Assembly: GCA_902806575.1 (NCBI GenBank)
Contig: CADCXD010000002.1
Location: forward strand, 496,001 to 560,000
Reading direction: 5' to 3'
From: Jackrogersella multiformis
Lineage: Eukaryota > Ascomycota > Sordariomycetes > Xylariales > Hypoxylaceae
Length of the DNA stretch: 64,000 nucleotides
Below the pieces are notes generated by a model. It was not told the origin of the DNA, ran no database searches, and saw only the letters and a program-made list of their open reading frames with translations. Shown here piece after piece: positions 22,450-33,900 of the stretch (its first letter is position 1; every line of letters starts with the position of its first letter). Made by a program: the position numbers and the translations under genes.

Positions 22450-23893
22450 CTTGGGCGTAACTTTTCCGATCTGTTTTATGTTAGTATGAATGTATTATGT
22501 CATGGGAGAGTTTGAATGGAAAGGTTGGCGTAGAATAGAAAGAAGAAGAAAACATCACGTACTCGTTTATTTCTAAAGCGGAATAAATATTCCTCGACTC
22601 AAAATTGGTAGAATAGGACGCGTAAGTGCAGAAAGGGAAGTGCGTGGGTTATTATTCGCGCGTCTATAAGATGAATGGTGAATTCAAGCTTGTAAGGTAT
22701 TTAGCCTTCCTGTGTACAGTGTTGAGAGGAGAATGACGGAATAGAGATATATGGGATTTAAATGTGTGCGTATGGGAAATTTAATTGTGAGTGAAAAGGA
22801 TGAAGAGGTGTCAACGGTACTGCCGAGATAAAAATGAGTGGTTATATCCCAAGAATGACTCAAATTTGTGGTGACAGTCGTGGTGGTTAGGGCCTTGTAA
22901 TGTTTGTTCGCGAGAGAACCCTAAGGCATAAAGATACAAGTAGGTTAGACAAATAAAACAAACGAGGTCAAACAAAAAGGGCTGAAGAAAAGTAAAGGGG
23001 TGGGATAACGAGCATTTCTTAGGCGACCTGTAGTCGAGTACTAATACAGGTACCTAGATACGCTGGGTAATAACAGTGCTCCCGGCACTTAGATCTCCAA
23101 GGCTATTAGTTTCCTCCATGGCCATCGTTGTTTAATACATTTCTCATATATAACAACCCAAATCAACCATTCAAGGCATAGCATATTATATGGGCGGGAT
23201 ATTCTAAACACGACGCGTACCTGACGCTCCCCCTTTTCTTCCCTTATCCCTAACAGCGACAAATACTTTATCAGAACCGTGAGCCGCGAGTCAGGATAAC
23301 ATGAACCAGTTAATTCATCACCTCGGGATACCAAGGTTAATATCCTGCAGACCTATCCAGGCTAAAGTGCATCTACTCTTAAAAGATCATACGACACCAT
23401 GGACATTGAATTTGAAGAAGATGCTAATTATTGGATTGTGAAAGAGGAGCATAGCGTCTTCAAATTTATAAATATATAAATGATACCTAGCAATTGGCGC
23501 ATAGGGTGGAATCACCGATAATAGGTAGTAAAACAAGTTTGGTAAGATGCACCCGTAGTGCTAACACGAAGCCGTTCTGTTCTGTCCGGCTGTGATAAAT
23601 ATAACGCCCCAAAATATGCTTTTGCTTCCAACCTGGTAGCACCCAATTTTCCTTCAAACGCCGAAAGACAAAGAAAGCAGTTTGCCTAGCCCACTAATCC
23701 GTGATGATTATTACCCCATTTGATTTTATTACTCGGCACCAGGCCGGTACTTCGGATGCGGTGGTGCGACGACATCTCGTTGAGACTTCCCGTTTTAGTC
23801 TCTTGAGCTTGCCAGTGGCCCGGCATCGGCTCGTAGGGCATCGTAGTTCCGTCAATAGCAGCGACGGCACGGGTACTGGAAAGATAGATTCAA
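22450..23893. other. 5' leader and intergenic DNA
   Basis: Begins with the inferred 92-bp leader intron (22471-22562) of the preceding minus-strand gene. Beyond that, AT-rich DNA with no supported gene. Confidence 0.5.
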
Positions 23894-24181
23894 CTACTTC
23901 AATCGTGGTTCGGACATTCGCCTGCGGAGAAAGATGGGGAACTCAAAGCCTTCTTCGAAGCTCAGTGCATTCCTCCGGTGATGTGTAGGTGAGTGGTACA
24001 TGTCGTAGGCGGTTTCGTCTTCGTCTAAGGCGGACTCGCAGTCGCTAGGGGCGGGGCTCCCGGGCTCCAATAATGCGAATAGTGGGATTTCTGGTAGGAT
24101 TACGCTGTTCTTCTTGCTTGGCGCTGGGATGGGAATAGGTTTGGTCTGGGATGTGTTGATGCGGGTGATTGTCTGTGCCAT
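23894..24181 (-). CDS. small hypothetical protein, 95 residues
   Basis: Not recognised. Single open frame with a Pro/Thr/Lys-rich N-terminus (TKPIPIPAPSKKNSVILPEIPLFALLEPGSPAPSD), an acidic middle (ESALDEDETAYDMYHSP) and a basic end (FLRRRMSEPRLK). Composition is protein-like rather than repeat-derived, the ATG follows a plausible leader (CACAATGGCA on the coding strand) and 3' sequence turns AT-rich after the stop. Could be a small regulatory or cytosolic protein; a non-coding origin is not excluded. An overlapping open frame on the other strand (23701-23988) is less protein-like. Confidence 0.4.
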   Translation of the reverse strand: MAQTITRINTSQTKPIPIPAPSKKNSVILPEIPLFALLEPGSPAPSDCESALDEDETAYDMYHSPTHHRRNALSFEEGFEFPIFLRRRMSEPRLK

Positions 24182-25859
24182 TGTGTAGTTGTGTTTGTGT
24201 AATTGATGTAAAGACTTTGTCTTATGTTGATGATTGTTGATAGTAGTGGTGATTATAGAAGTGTAGAATTGTAGAATTGTTACAGGCTTGTGCTTGTTAT
24301 TTGTGATCTGATATAATCTGATGGATGGATATGGATATAATAAATACTGGATCTCTATTCGTGATTAGATGGGGGGGACTATATACGCAGATGCAGCAGC
24401 CGGGATTTACGATTCATCACGATAAGTCGTCCGAGGCAAATTAGAGATCAAACTATTACACCATAAACACCGAGCCATTCTCGTCTCATCAGACAAATGG
24501 AAAAGAGTTTCAGAGTCATTTCGCAATGCACTCAGATGCTGTCTAACGAGCTTAATTGAGAAATGCACTCAAGTGGCCTGTTTTCTCGAACCTGTCTAGG
24601 TACATGTGCGTTGAGCATCGTACGATCGGGACATCCCGCCCGCCCTGTTGCGTCGACGGCGTTGCGGAGAACAGTGCTAATAGTATGAATAGTGTGAATA
24701 CATGGTATCAGTACAGTGTCAATACAGTACCAATACATAGTGCCAATACCCACAGGCGATGCGACTTCTCCGTTTGATTTGGGTTGATCCGGTGACTGAA
24801 ATTTAAGCCGCCGCTCTCCGCTTCACGCAATCGGGAATGTACGGAATTCGGAAAGAGACATCACACCCATCGCAAGCCCACTTGCTTAGTAAAGCTGGCC
24901 GTAACATTACTAGCACTGGCTGGTATGTATGATCTTATCAACACAGCATGAAACCTTCGTAAAATACATACACGGTTTAGAATGCCTCTTAAAGATAATA
25001 CCCATACTGTGTAAGTATATGGCGTTTATGCTAGATATACACTGTCATAGCTTTAATACTCCCTGTAAGTACAGGGGTTATAGCGTTATAATTATAGTGC
25101 ATTTAATACTTCAGTTAACCTTGGAAGTCCCTTAAAATTTCAAGGTTACCTATTATCTACATAGGTACCTACCTAGGTACCTAGGTAGGTATTTTGGCGG
25201 CTTCCCCGTTATCGTCCGTTATCCTATTAAGAGAAAATAAACGCGAGATTAACCGTACCAAGGTAAGTTATTTAAAATAATAATTCTTTACAAACTACCT
25301 ATTAAGCTTTAATATTATCATGGTTACCTAGTCGATGATTTTCACTTTCACTTAGATATAGGAATTTTATATTAGGTATTTTTACAGGCACTTAATAATG
25401 GCCATGTTACATATAGGTAGGTATTGTCGACCCCAGGGGTAATTGACGGCTCCGGGGCCGTGGAGCCGTGGGGCCGTCTCGGAATTGCTTATATTCTGTC
25501 GTTAATTCCGAAAGCTTTACTAACTGGGCATTCCTACAAAATCATTGTGTCAATTTTGCATTATCCCGGGTGGACTGATTATTCCCGTTAAATCCATTCT
25601 TCCTCTAAAAAATATCAATAGGACGGGAGGACACGAAAGCCATCAAGACTTGGAATGAGGTCACATTGCTATTAACGTCGGAAATAGGAAATTAGAATGA
25701 CGATAGTTAAAATCTAGTGAATATATTTACATAGGTGTATATATATCATGAAGTTAATCTGAGATCTAGTTCTCATAAATATTATTTCTAGATATTATCG
25801 TGTTTCCTTCACCCCTTTATACTGAGCAACTAGTTTGAAATAGGGAATCTAACGCCAAA
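24182..25859. other. intergenic DNA with TACCTAGGTA palindrome
   Basis: About 1.7 kb. Short AGTGYCAATAC-type imperfect repeats lie near 24680-24755 and a 26-bp perfect palindrome at 25166-25191. Open frames here are repeat-derived. No gene supported; the last part is the promoter of the next SDR. Confidence 0.5.
25166..25191. repeat. 26-bp perfect palindrome of the TACCTAGGTA family
   Basis: Centre GGTACC at 25176-25181, flanked by inverted ACCTAGGT units; both strands read identically over 26 bp. It is the longest perfect member that I found of a motif scattered through the intergenic DNA of the window. Confidence 0.9.
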
Positions 25860-27050
25860 ATGACAACCACAACGCACCCCGAGTTTAACCATGACACTGA
25901 AGCCTTGGAAGTTGCAAAGGCATTTGCTGAACGAATCCGAGGGAAGACTGTTCTAGTAACTGGTGTGAACCCCAGAGGAGTAGGGTTAGTACATAAGGAT
26001 ATAAAGTAACTTCTGAGAGTTAGGCTTATTTAAACATGCAAACAGGTTCTCGACTTTACAAGCCTTCGTAGGGTTATATTCACGTTGAGTCTTAAAACAT
26101 TCTAATTCGTTATGTAGGCTTCTCAGTCTCCGGCCCGTCTTATCCTCGCCGGCCGAACTCCATCAAAAATCCAAGAAACTATCATCACGCTCAATGCCCA
26201 GTTTCGTAATGTGGAATACCGCTCTCTTCTACTCGATCTCTCTACACAGAGAACTGTCCGGGAAGCCGCTGCTGAGCTTCTCTCCTGGTCAGACGTGCCC
26301 ACCGTCGACATCATCGTGAACAGCGCGGCTGTAATGACCCTCCCCAACAGAACTATGAACGAGGATGGGCTAGAGATGCAATTCGCGACTAATTATGTCG
26401 GGCACTATTTATTCTCTTGCCTGGTCATGCCAAAACTAATCAAGGCGGCGGAGAGCAGCCCAAAGGGGGCCACCCGTGTTATTAACGTCGTTTCGCTCTC
26501 GCCTACAGCAGCACGGATGCGGTGGAGCGATATCAGGTTCGAGAAGAAAAACAAAGATCTCCCCGAGGATGAGCAGCCTAATTACGCAGTGCATAGATTT
26601 TGGGGGGAGGTGGACCCGGAGGAGAAATCCTATCTGCCCCTCGAGGGTTACAACCAGAGCAAGGTAGCTCTTGTGCTATTTAGCATTGCTTTAAGCAAAA
26701 GGATGTACGAGAAATACGGGATCCTCTCGGTAGCACCACACCCTGGTATCATCCAGACGGAACTGGGCCGGGATGCCCCCAAAACAATTGTGGATGCAGT
26801 GGACATCATGAGCAAGCAGGGAGAGTTCCGATACAAGACGTTGGGAGCAGGAGCATCGACAAGTCTTGTGGCTGCCTTGGACCCTAAATTGGGAATTCCC
26901 GAGGATAAGGACGGCAAGGAGAATTACGGTGCTTACCTGATTGATTGTCAAATTTCTGACAAGGCGACTCCATATGCAGTCTCCAGTGAAGGAGCTGAGA
27001 GGCTATGGAAACTCTCTGAAGAATGGGTCAATGAGAAGTTTTCTTGGTGA
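25860..27050 (+). CDS. short-chain dehydrogenase/reductase
   Basis: Rossmann-fold oxidoreductase of the retinol-dehydrogenase-like SDR group; substrate unknown. Exons 25860-25984, a 22-bp microexon 26046-26067, and 26118-27050 give 359 residues. The microexon is needed: it supplies FSTLQAF between TGVNPRGVG (cofactor motif, 34-42) and ASQSPARLILAGRT. The glycine motif is a variant of TGxxxGxG with one extra residue. Later motifs are NSAAV (NNAG equivalent, with the second Asn replaced by Ser), VVSLSP, and the catalytic YNQSK. There is no signal peptide. It converges with the membrane-protein gene at 27778. Confidence 0.88.
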
Positions 27051-27777
27051 AGGAACAATAATATGAGAGCATAGCAGTTACTTTCTTTATTTTATCTTCA
27101 TTAGACTCTTAAGCCTAAGTACCCGAGTAGGTAGATATAGATATAATTTATGTGGAAATCACATGACACCCCTTCCGACGACCACATAGCCCCTAAATAT
27201 TAAATCGACCACAGCCTGCATAATAACGCCTCTTATTGATGTTCTACCGTCTTGAGTGATAGGCGCATACTGTAAGTGAAGAGAGCGAGGCACCTACTTG
27301 TAAGCCCTACGAGTTCATTGTGGTTAACCCGGGGCGTATCCGAGAAACCCCCCCCTAGGCTAGAAGAATGGCCCCAGATCGACATCAGAGACTTGCGAAA
27401 GTACGAGTTTTACACCATACTCTGAATTCATCCGATATACGGCATAACCTGCAGAAAGTCATCGGGAAGAGTGTGGAAACAGATATGGGGGAAGGTAACC
27501 TAGAGAAGTCGGATATAGAAGTAACTTATGTAGTCAATCCTAGCATATCCAACAGATCAGTTCAAACCAGAATACCAGTTCAGGTCGAATTTTTTAAGCT
27601 TTTATACTAACCAGTGTTATACCATCCAAAAGCATGAACTCCTATGTAAATGCATCGCTTATCCACCGTGAAGGAACAATATGTCAGACTAAAGCGTACA
27701 GAGCCGCCGAAGCCGTCATTCGGGGTATTCCCAAATTCCAAACCCCACAAGAAACGCCTTTCATAATGCTAATAGAA
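27051..27777. other. intergenic between convergent genes
   Basis: 3' regions of two converging genes. An 80-codon frame at 27368-27610 has no recognisable features. Confidence 0.5.
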
Positions 27778-28915
27778 TCAGAGAGCTCTTCCATACGCCC
27801 CTAGGTACTGAAGCTCAAAAGCATCGGACTCCGCCGAATGTTTGTTTTGCGCACCGGATCCGTCCGACCCAGTCGTCCTTGACGATGGTGCTCCTCGAGC
27901 CGATCCCACCACCGTCACGCCAGAATTGTTATGTACGGGGCTGCCGCTGGTTTTAGGCAGATCGGGGAGCTCGTTGTTGAAGAAAACGCCACCGGTCACC
28001 TCTCCAAGCGATCCATTGCCGCCGGTGATCCCGCCGTTGGCGATGTGCTTGAACTCGTTGAGGACGACGAACTCAACCTGCAGCTTGAAGGCGTAGACAA
28101 ACGAGTGCAGGACGGCCTTGAGTGTGTAATACTGAAGATAATCAAGCACCACGACGAGCACATCGGCTAGAACGACGATCACCTGCACGGCAATGAGAAA
28201 TGCCAGTGTGGTCTTGGCCTTGGTATTGAGCGACAACTTCAACAGCTGCAAGGTGCCCCAAACGTAGACGGCCGAGATGATCGTCTCTTGCACCGAAAAA
28301 ACCATGATCTGGATACGTTCCATGATCTCCATATGTTGTAGGTAAGCATCGTGCGTTGCGGAGTTCGATATCAAGAATTGGAACACGATAGTCGGGATGC
28401 CGATTATGATCTCGTCGATGACGATCATGGCGAGTACATAGCGGAGGATCCTCGTGTGAGACGGGATCACTAGGTGCAGTCGAGACCACAAGACGATGCT
28501 GAAGCCACAGACCTCGGCGACCCAGCCAATCTCAGAGAGCACGGTGCTCAGGACCCAGTTCGCCTCCGGCACGCAGAACTTAAGGACGAAGCCGATGGCG
28601 TGGATCGTGACGCCCCATGTTGTCCCCAGCACGGACCAGAAGTAAACCTCACGCCATCGCTCGAAGGTGTAAAAGACCCAGAAGGTGAGCTCGACGGTCA
28701 TCCAGATCGGCAAGGCCGTGAAGACTGCTATGATAGACCTACGATTAATTAGTCACTAGGTAAGTAGTTTTTGCGATATAAAGCATGGACTTCGGAGTCC
28801 GGAATCATCCCCACCATACTGTCAGGTTCCAAGGCAGCGGACCGGTGCGAGCAAAGGACCAATCGAACTCATCGAGCGGCACCCACGGGACCGTGATGTT
28901 TCGGACGCCAGACAT
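27778..28915 (-). CDS. seven-helix-type fungal integral membrane protein (DUF7703-like)
   Basis: Exons 28915-28815 and 28738-27778 give 353 residues. About seven hydrophobic spans run from SIIAVFTALPIW to KAVLHSFVYAFKLQ, with family-like words YFWSVLGTTWGV, IHAIGFVLKF, VLWSRLHLV, IQEFII-like VQETIISAVYVW and FKLQVEFVVLNEFK; this layout is what I recall for DUF7703 proteins, whose function is unknown. The last ~90 residues are a polar Gly/Ser/Thr tail. The exon junction is the weakest point: phase demands donor GTGGGG (after codon Val-TG), since the nearer GTATGG leaves the frame broken. The N-terminal exon reads MSGVRNITVPWVPLDEFDW and ends PLPWNLTV. Confidence 0.75.
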
Positions 28916-30939
28916 GGCTGTAGATCGGGTCGCGGACAGCGATGAGTAGTAAGGACTTGCGAACGCTAAGGATGATCACGAATAGGGAGTTTGGAGAGGT
29001 AAACAATAATCACTACGCTTTTGGTCCAGACCTAGGATCGACATGAATACGAACTGACGTGTAGAGTCAGTCCACTTGTTAAATATATTGCCTAGGTACC
29101 TAGAGCTGAGGTTTATGAGCGCAGCTGATCGGTACATACTTCCGTCTTTGGTCAGCCAAGTTCTTATCAGAGCTTAGTATGTACGATATAAAAGACGAAG
29201 TTGTCCTACCCAAAGAAACCGAAGACATATTCTCCGGCCGGAAGTGCCGTCCCTCTCCAGCTTCTATATATTTAGACAGGCGACATGGATGCCACACCCA
29301 TGTAGTGGGGTATACCGACAGGCCGCTATCGTCCATCGCCTCATCGCCTCATCGGAGGAATCAAGTCCAAATATACCAAAAGAATAAAGTAAGGAGGCTC
29401 AACAATACCTACCTAGCCTAGGTACATAATGCTAGCTACCTAGGTACCTAGGTAGGTTAAGCAATTAGCCATCACCGCCGCATAGCTACGCTCCCTCGAT
29501 CTCGGCCCTATTGCACTGTTCGAGTGACAGTGTTTACGTGGAATGTCAGACGTGCATATTCGATGATAATTATGTCCGCCAGCCGACACAATCCGGCAAC
29601 ATCATGCGGGCCGATGATCCAATTTGGGTATCACGTAAGAATCCTTATCCCTTTATAGCTAAAGGCCTAGGAACACTACGCATCTCGGTAAAAGGCTTGT
29701 GCTTACCTCAAGGTAGGTGTGTGATTACTCAGCGAATTGCACTTTTGAATGAAGCTTAGTTACCTACCTAGGTAGTAGGTAGGTATATATAAAAGCAGTG
29801 ATCCTATCCAGGTGTAATTATGTACAAATCCTCGTAAAAAGGCCAAGCGGAGAAACTTAAACCTTAGCTAAATAAAATTGACCAATCAGACTTTGATAAG
29901 CCGTAACACATTATGACGCCACAACTATTTAGCCAATTAGATTCAACTAGGGTTAAGTACATCAGAGTTAAGGAGAGAATATTAGTTTACCTACTCATTT
30001 ACTTAAGTGCATAAATGTGTCGCAAGAGATATGCCATAAAGGTAACCAGTTATAAGGCCATATACGATAAGTCTAAGTTCTTATTAGCCCTCAAATAGTC
30101 TGAACCGCAATATGAAGTAAGGTTACCTATTTTAAGACTGGCACTAAGTTAGGTTAAACTATTTGACCAAAGGATTTCTATAGACTTGGCGAAGGAATCA
30201 ATGGGCATGCATCAAGAAGATATTAGTAATTAAGCTATATTTATATACCTGCACAGGTTAAATTTACCAGGAATCTGTGTATATAGGTCCACATATCCAA
30301 GAAGTCCGTTAGATAATACTTTAGTTTAAACGTTCATTAAGGGACCTCTGTTCGAAGATATATTAACGAAGGAATGAGAATTACGACAGGCTATAATCTA
30401 TAAATTATAAATTACCTGGCAAGTCATTCAAATAAAAGTTAAGAATCATTAACACGATACTTTTTGAGACCAAGGAATTGACAGAAAAAATGATATCACG
30501 GACGTTGCGAAACAGCATTACTCATTACTGCATCCACAATTCTTACCAGGCGAGGGCCTTTTGCTTCTTCAGCGTTAAAATTACGCGCAACGAACGTAAT
30601 CACCCTATACATATTCATAACTACCTACCTAGGTACTGATAATTAATAATCTAATGATTAGGCGTGCCCTCTCATTTTATCCGTAGTAAGTCTCTCATCC
30701 CAGGTCAAAATATCACCACGTGCAGATAAGCCGCTATTAAGAAAGAGTTAAGAAAATGCAGAACGTATTTATTTTTAAATCCCTAACCTAGTATATATAG
30801 AAGCCGTAACTACACACGCGACATGAATTTTAAGTTCAAAAACCCGCCGCCGACAAAGTAGATCTTATGAAGTAAAATAGAGTGGCTATGTGCAAGATGG
30901 ATTCCGAACCTACGGTACCGCCTAACTCGACTGAACCCA
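28916..30939. other. AT-rich intergenic DNA
   Basis: About 2 kb with no supported gene. Contains palindromic TACCTAGGTA copies at 29092-29102, 29436-29455, 29761-29775 and 30624-30636. Bases 29800-30500 are markedly AT-rich. Confidence 0.55.
29436..29455. repeat. 20-bp perfect palindrome of the TACCTAGGTA family
   Basis: Same centre (GGTACC) and arms (CTACCTAG) as the element at 25166, about 4.3 kb away. Confidence 0.9.
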
Positions 30940-33900
30940 TCAGTGGCCGTGGCCGTCTCCGTGACCATGCCCGCGCCTGAGCCACCTGCGGATAGCACCA
31001 GGCTTACTTGTAGGATAGGCGCTCGTGGCGTCCGCCCCGACACCTGTCGGGGCAGTACCCGTCGGGTAGCTGCTAGGATAGGGGGGTTGGACGGTGCTTG
31101 TAACAGTCACGTACACGGTCGGTTGGTCGCACGCACACGTGCTAGGAAAATCAGAAGATTGAGTCTTGTAAACGGTACGAGTGTTCGTGGTGGACGCTGT
31201 TACCGTCGAGTCACGATCAGACTCGGGGTAGGAAGACCCTTGAGGTAAGTTCTTAGGAATGCCCTGAGACGACGCCGTAGGATAGCTGACAGGAACCACC
31301 GTCAGTTGAGTTACTCCCAGATAGTATTGATGAATACTGAGCAGGCGATTAAGAAAAGGCAAGATAGAGAAACTGACCTTGAAGCAGCGCTGGCGGCGAC
31401 AGGTACCGATGTGGGTCCCACTCCTACGGTACTAGACCCTGCGCTCATCTGGTAGCTTGGGACATCGTTGGATGCCGAGGGCGCAGTGTAGTAACTGGTA
31501 GGAACAGCACCGGAAGATACAGATGCTGGGGGCTGCTGCGTAATCGTGTCGTACTCAATGAAGCTTGTGAAATATGTACCAAGGGTTATAGTTGTACCTG
31601 CCTTGGTTATATTAGGATGGGCTCCGGGCGAGCTAGTAGCGAAAGCGGCAGTCCCTGCACTGTTAGTTGTGCCAGCCTCTTGGGTTGGGTAATACGAAGT
31701 TGGTGTAGGAGTATCAATGAAGCTGATGGTCGAGGTCACCACGATAACTGAGCCACTCAAGGTGTTACTGAACGTGATAGCGGCAGTGGTGTATTGCGAC
31801 CCTACAGCCGAAGGAATACTCGAGGCTGGGGTAGCTTGCGATTTGTCCGACACGGGACAGACCGTGGTAGATACAGCGACAACTTCTGTAGTTACGGAAC
31901 CCTTCGCAGGACAGTTAGTGACACCTGGGGCACAAGACGTGACAGTATAAACATTAGTCGAGTAAACAGTAGACGTAGTATATGACAGTCCAGATGTTTT
32001 GTAAGATGGCGCAGATGCTGTGTAAGATTGTGCGGATGTTTGACTAGATGACGCGGCTTGATAAGTGCTTGACTCAACCAGAGAACCGGATACAGAACTC
32101 CTTGCATAAGACGACACAGCTTGACTAGCACTAGATTTACCCGGAGAAACAGAAATATTTGAGCTAGTAGTAGTAGCCTGTGACAACGCTGTTTCAGTCT
32201 CCTCGACCGGGCAGACTGTTGTGTAAAGAGGAACAGTCTCGGTTGTGATTGAGCCAATCTTGGAAGAGCATTCGGCCTCTCCAGGTTTGCAGGAGCTAAC
32301 GGTGTAAATACTACTCGTGTAAACAATAGATGTTGTCAAAGCACGGCTAGAAGCTGTAGCATTCTTCAGCGTGGCATACGAAGAAATTGGCTGGACTGGC
32401 GCAGAAGTCTCGGTGGCCACCGGAAGCGCTGAGGAGCTCGCGTAGGCCGTGGTTTCTGACTCGGTAACTGGACAGATAGTCGTATACAAAGAGACGAGGT
32501 CCGTCGTAACCTGGCCTATCTTAGCCGGGCAGTTTGTGACGTCGGGCGCACAAGAGGTGATCGTATAAATATTTGTCGAGTACACTGTGGATGTAGTCAA
32601 TCTAGTCGCAGAGCTAGAAATCAGACCGGAAGAGGCTGGGTAGGTCTGCGATGATGCTGCTAATACACTTCCGGAGGTAGACACCGTGGCGTTTTGAACG
32701 ACAACACTAGAACTTAGGATCGAGGAGCTTGCTCCAACGGAGTTTACTGGGCTGCTCGTAGAGTAGCCACTGCTCGAACTAGGAACGGAAGAGCTTGTCC
32801 CAATAGAATTTGCCGAGCTAATCACAGGATAAGTGCTGCTAGAATTGAGTGCTGCAGAACTGGACACTGAAGAACTAAGCACCGAAGAGCTGAGCACTGA
32901 AGAGCTGAGCACTGGGGAACTGAGAACCGAGGAACTGAGAACCGAGGAACTGGGCACTGAAGAACTAGTTCCCGCCGAATTTACCGAACTACTCGTATGT
33001 GAAAGGCTGCTCGATCTAGATGAAGCAGCCGATCCAACGGACGACGGGTAAAACGAACTAAGCGAATAGGTAAAGATTGAGGATGATGAGGGGGTTTCCT
33101 TCGCAGCCACCGTGCCACCAAATGTCGTGCCATCGAGGATAGTTTGCGTAACCGGGCAAATGGTAGTGTACAGAAACTTTGTTTCAGTTGTCACTTGGCC
33201 CACTGGACAGTTCGTCACTGATGGGGGACATGACGTGACGGTGACAATATTCGTCGAGTATACGGTAGACAATATCGACGTCGTAATTTCACTGCTAACG
33301 CTGTACGTGCTCGGCATTGTCTGCGAAGAGGAGACAGGCGCGGAGGTTGGATAAGAGGAAGTTGAGGATCCTGGATAAGAGGATGAGGATACCGGGTAAG
33401 AAGAGGCTGAGGATACCGGGTAAGAAGAGGCTGAGGATCCTGGGTAAGAAGAGGGTGATGATACTGGGTAAGAGGAAGGTAAGGTTCCTGTCTCGATCGT
33501 CGATGCGATCTCTGACGAGCTTGAAGGCTTCACGGACGAGCTTAGCTGAGTTGCAGTGCTGGCATAATTAATAGTGCTGGAGGTAGCTGGCTCGGATTCT
33601 GCCGCCTTGGAGGCAGAACTTGTCGTTGTCGATACCGAGACCAGCTCAGTCGTAACCTTCCCAGTTGGGCAATTAGTCACAGTCGGCGGGCAAGACGTGA
33701 CCGTGTAGATATTCGTTGAGTATATCGTGGATGTAACAACGCTGCCTACACCTGTCGCGCTACCAGATGACATCGAATACGCATTCGTGGAATCACTTGA
33801 AGAAGCACTTGAACTGGTGTCTTTGCTGCTGGCAAGGGTAGAACCAGACGCAGCTAGCGAGGCTGTAGGATACGTATCCTTGATATCACTAGAGCTAGAC

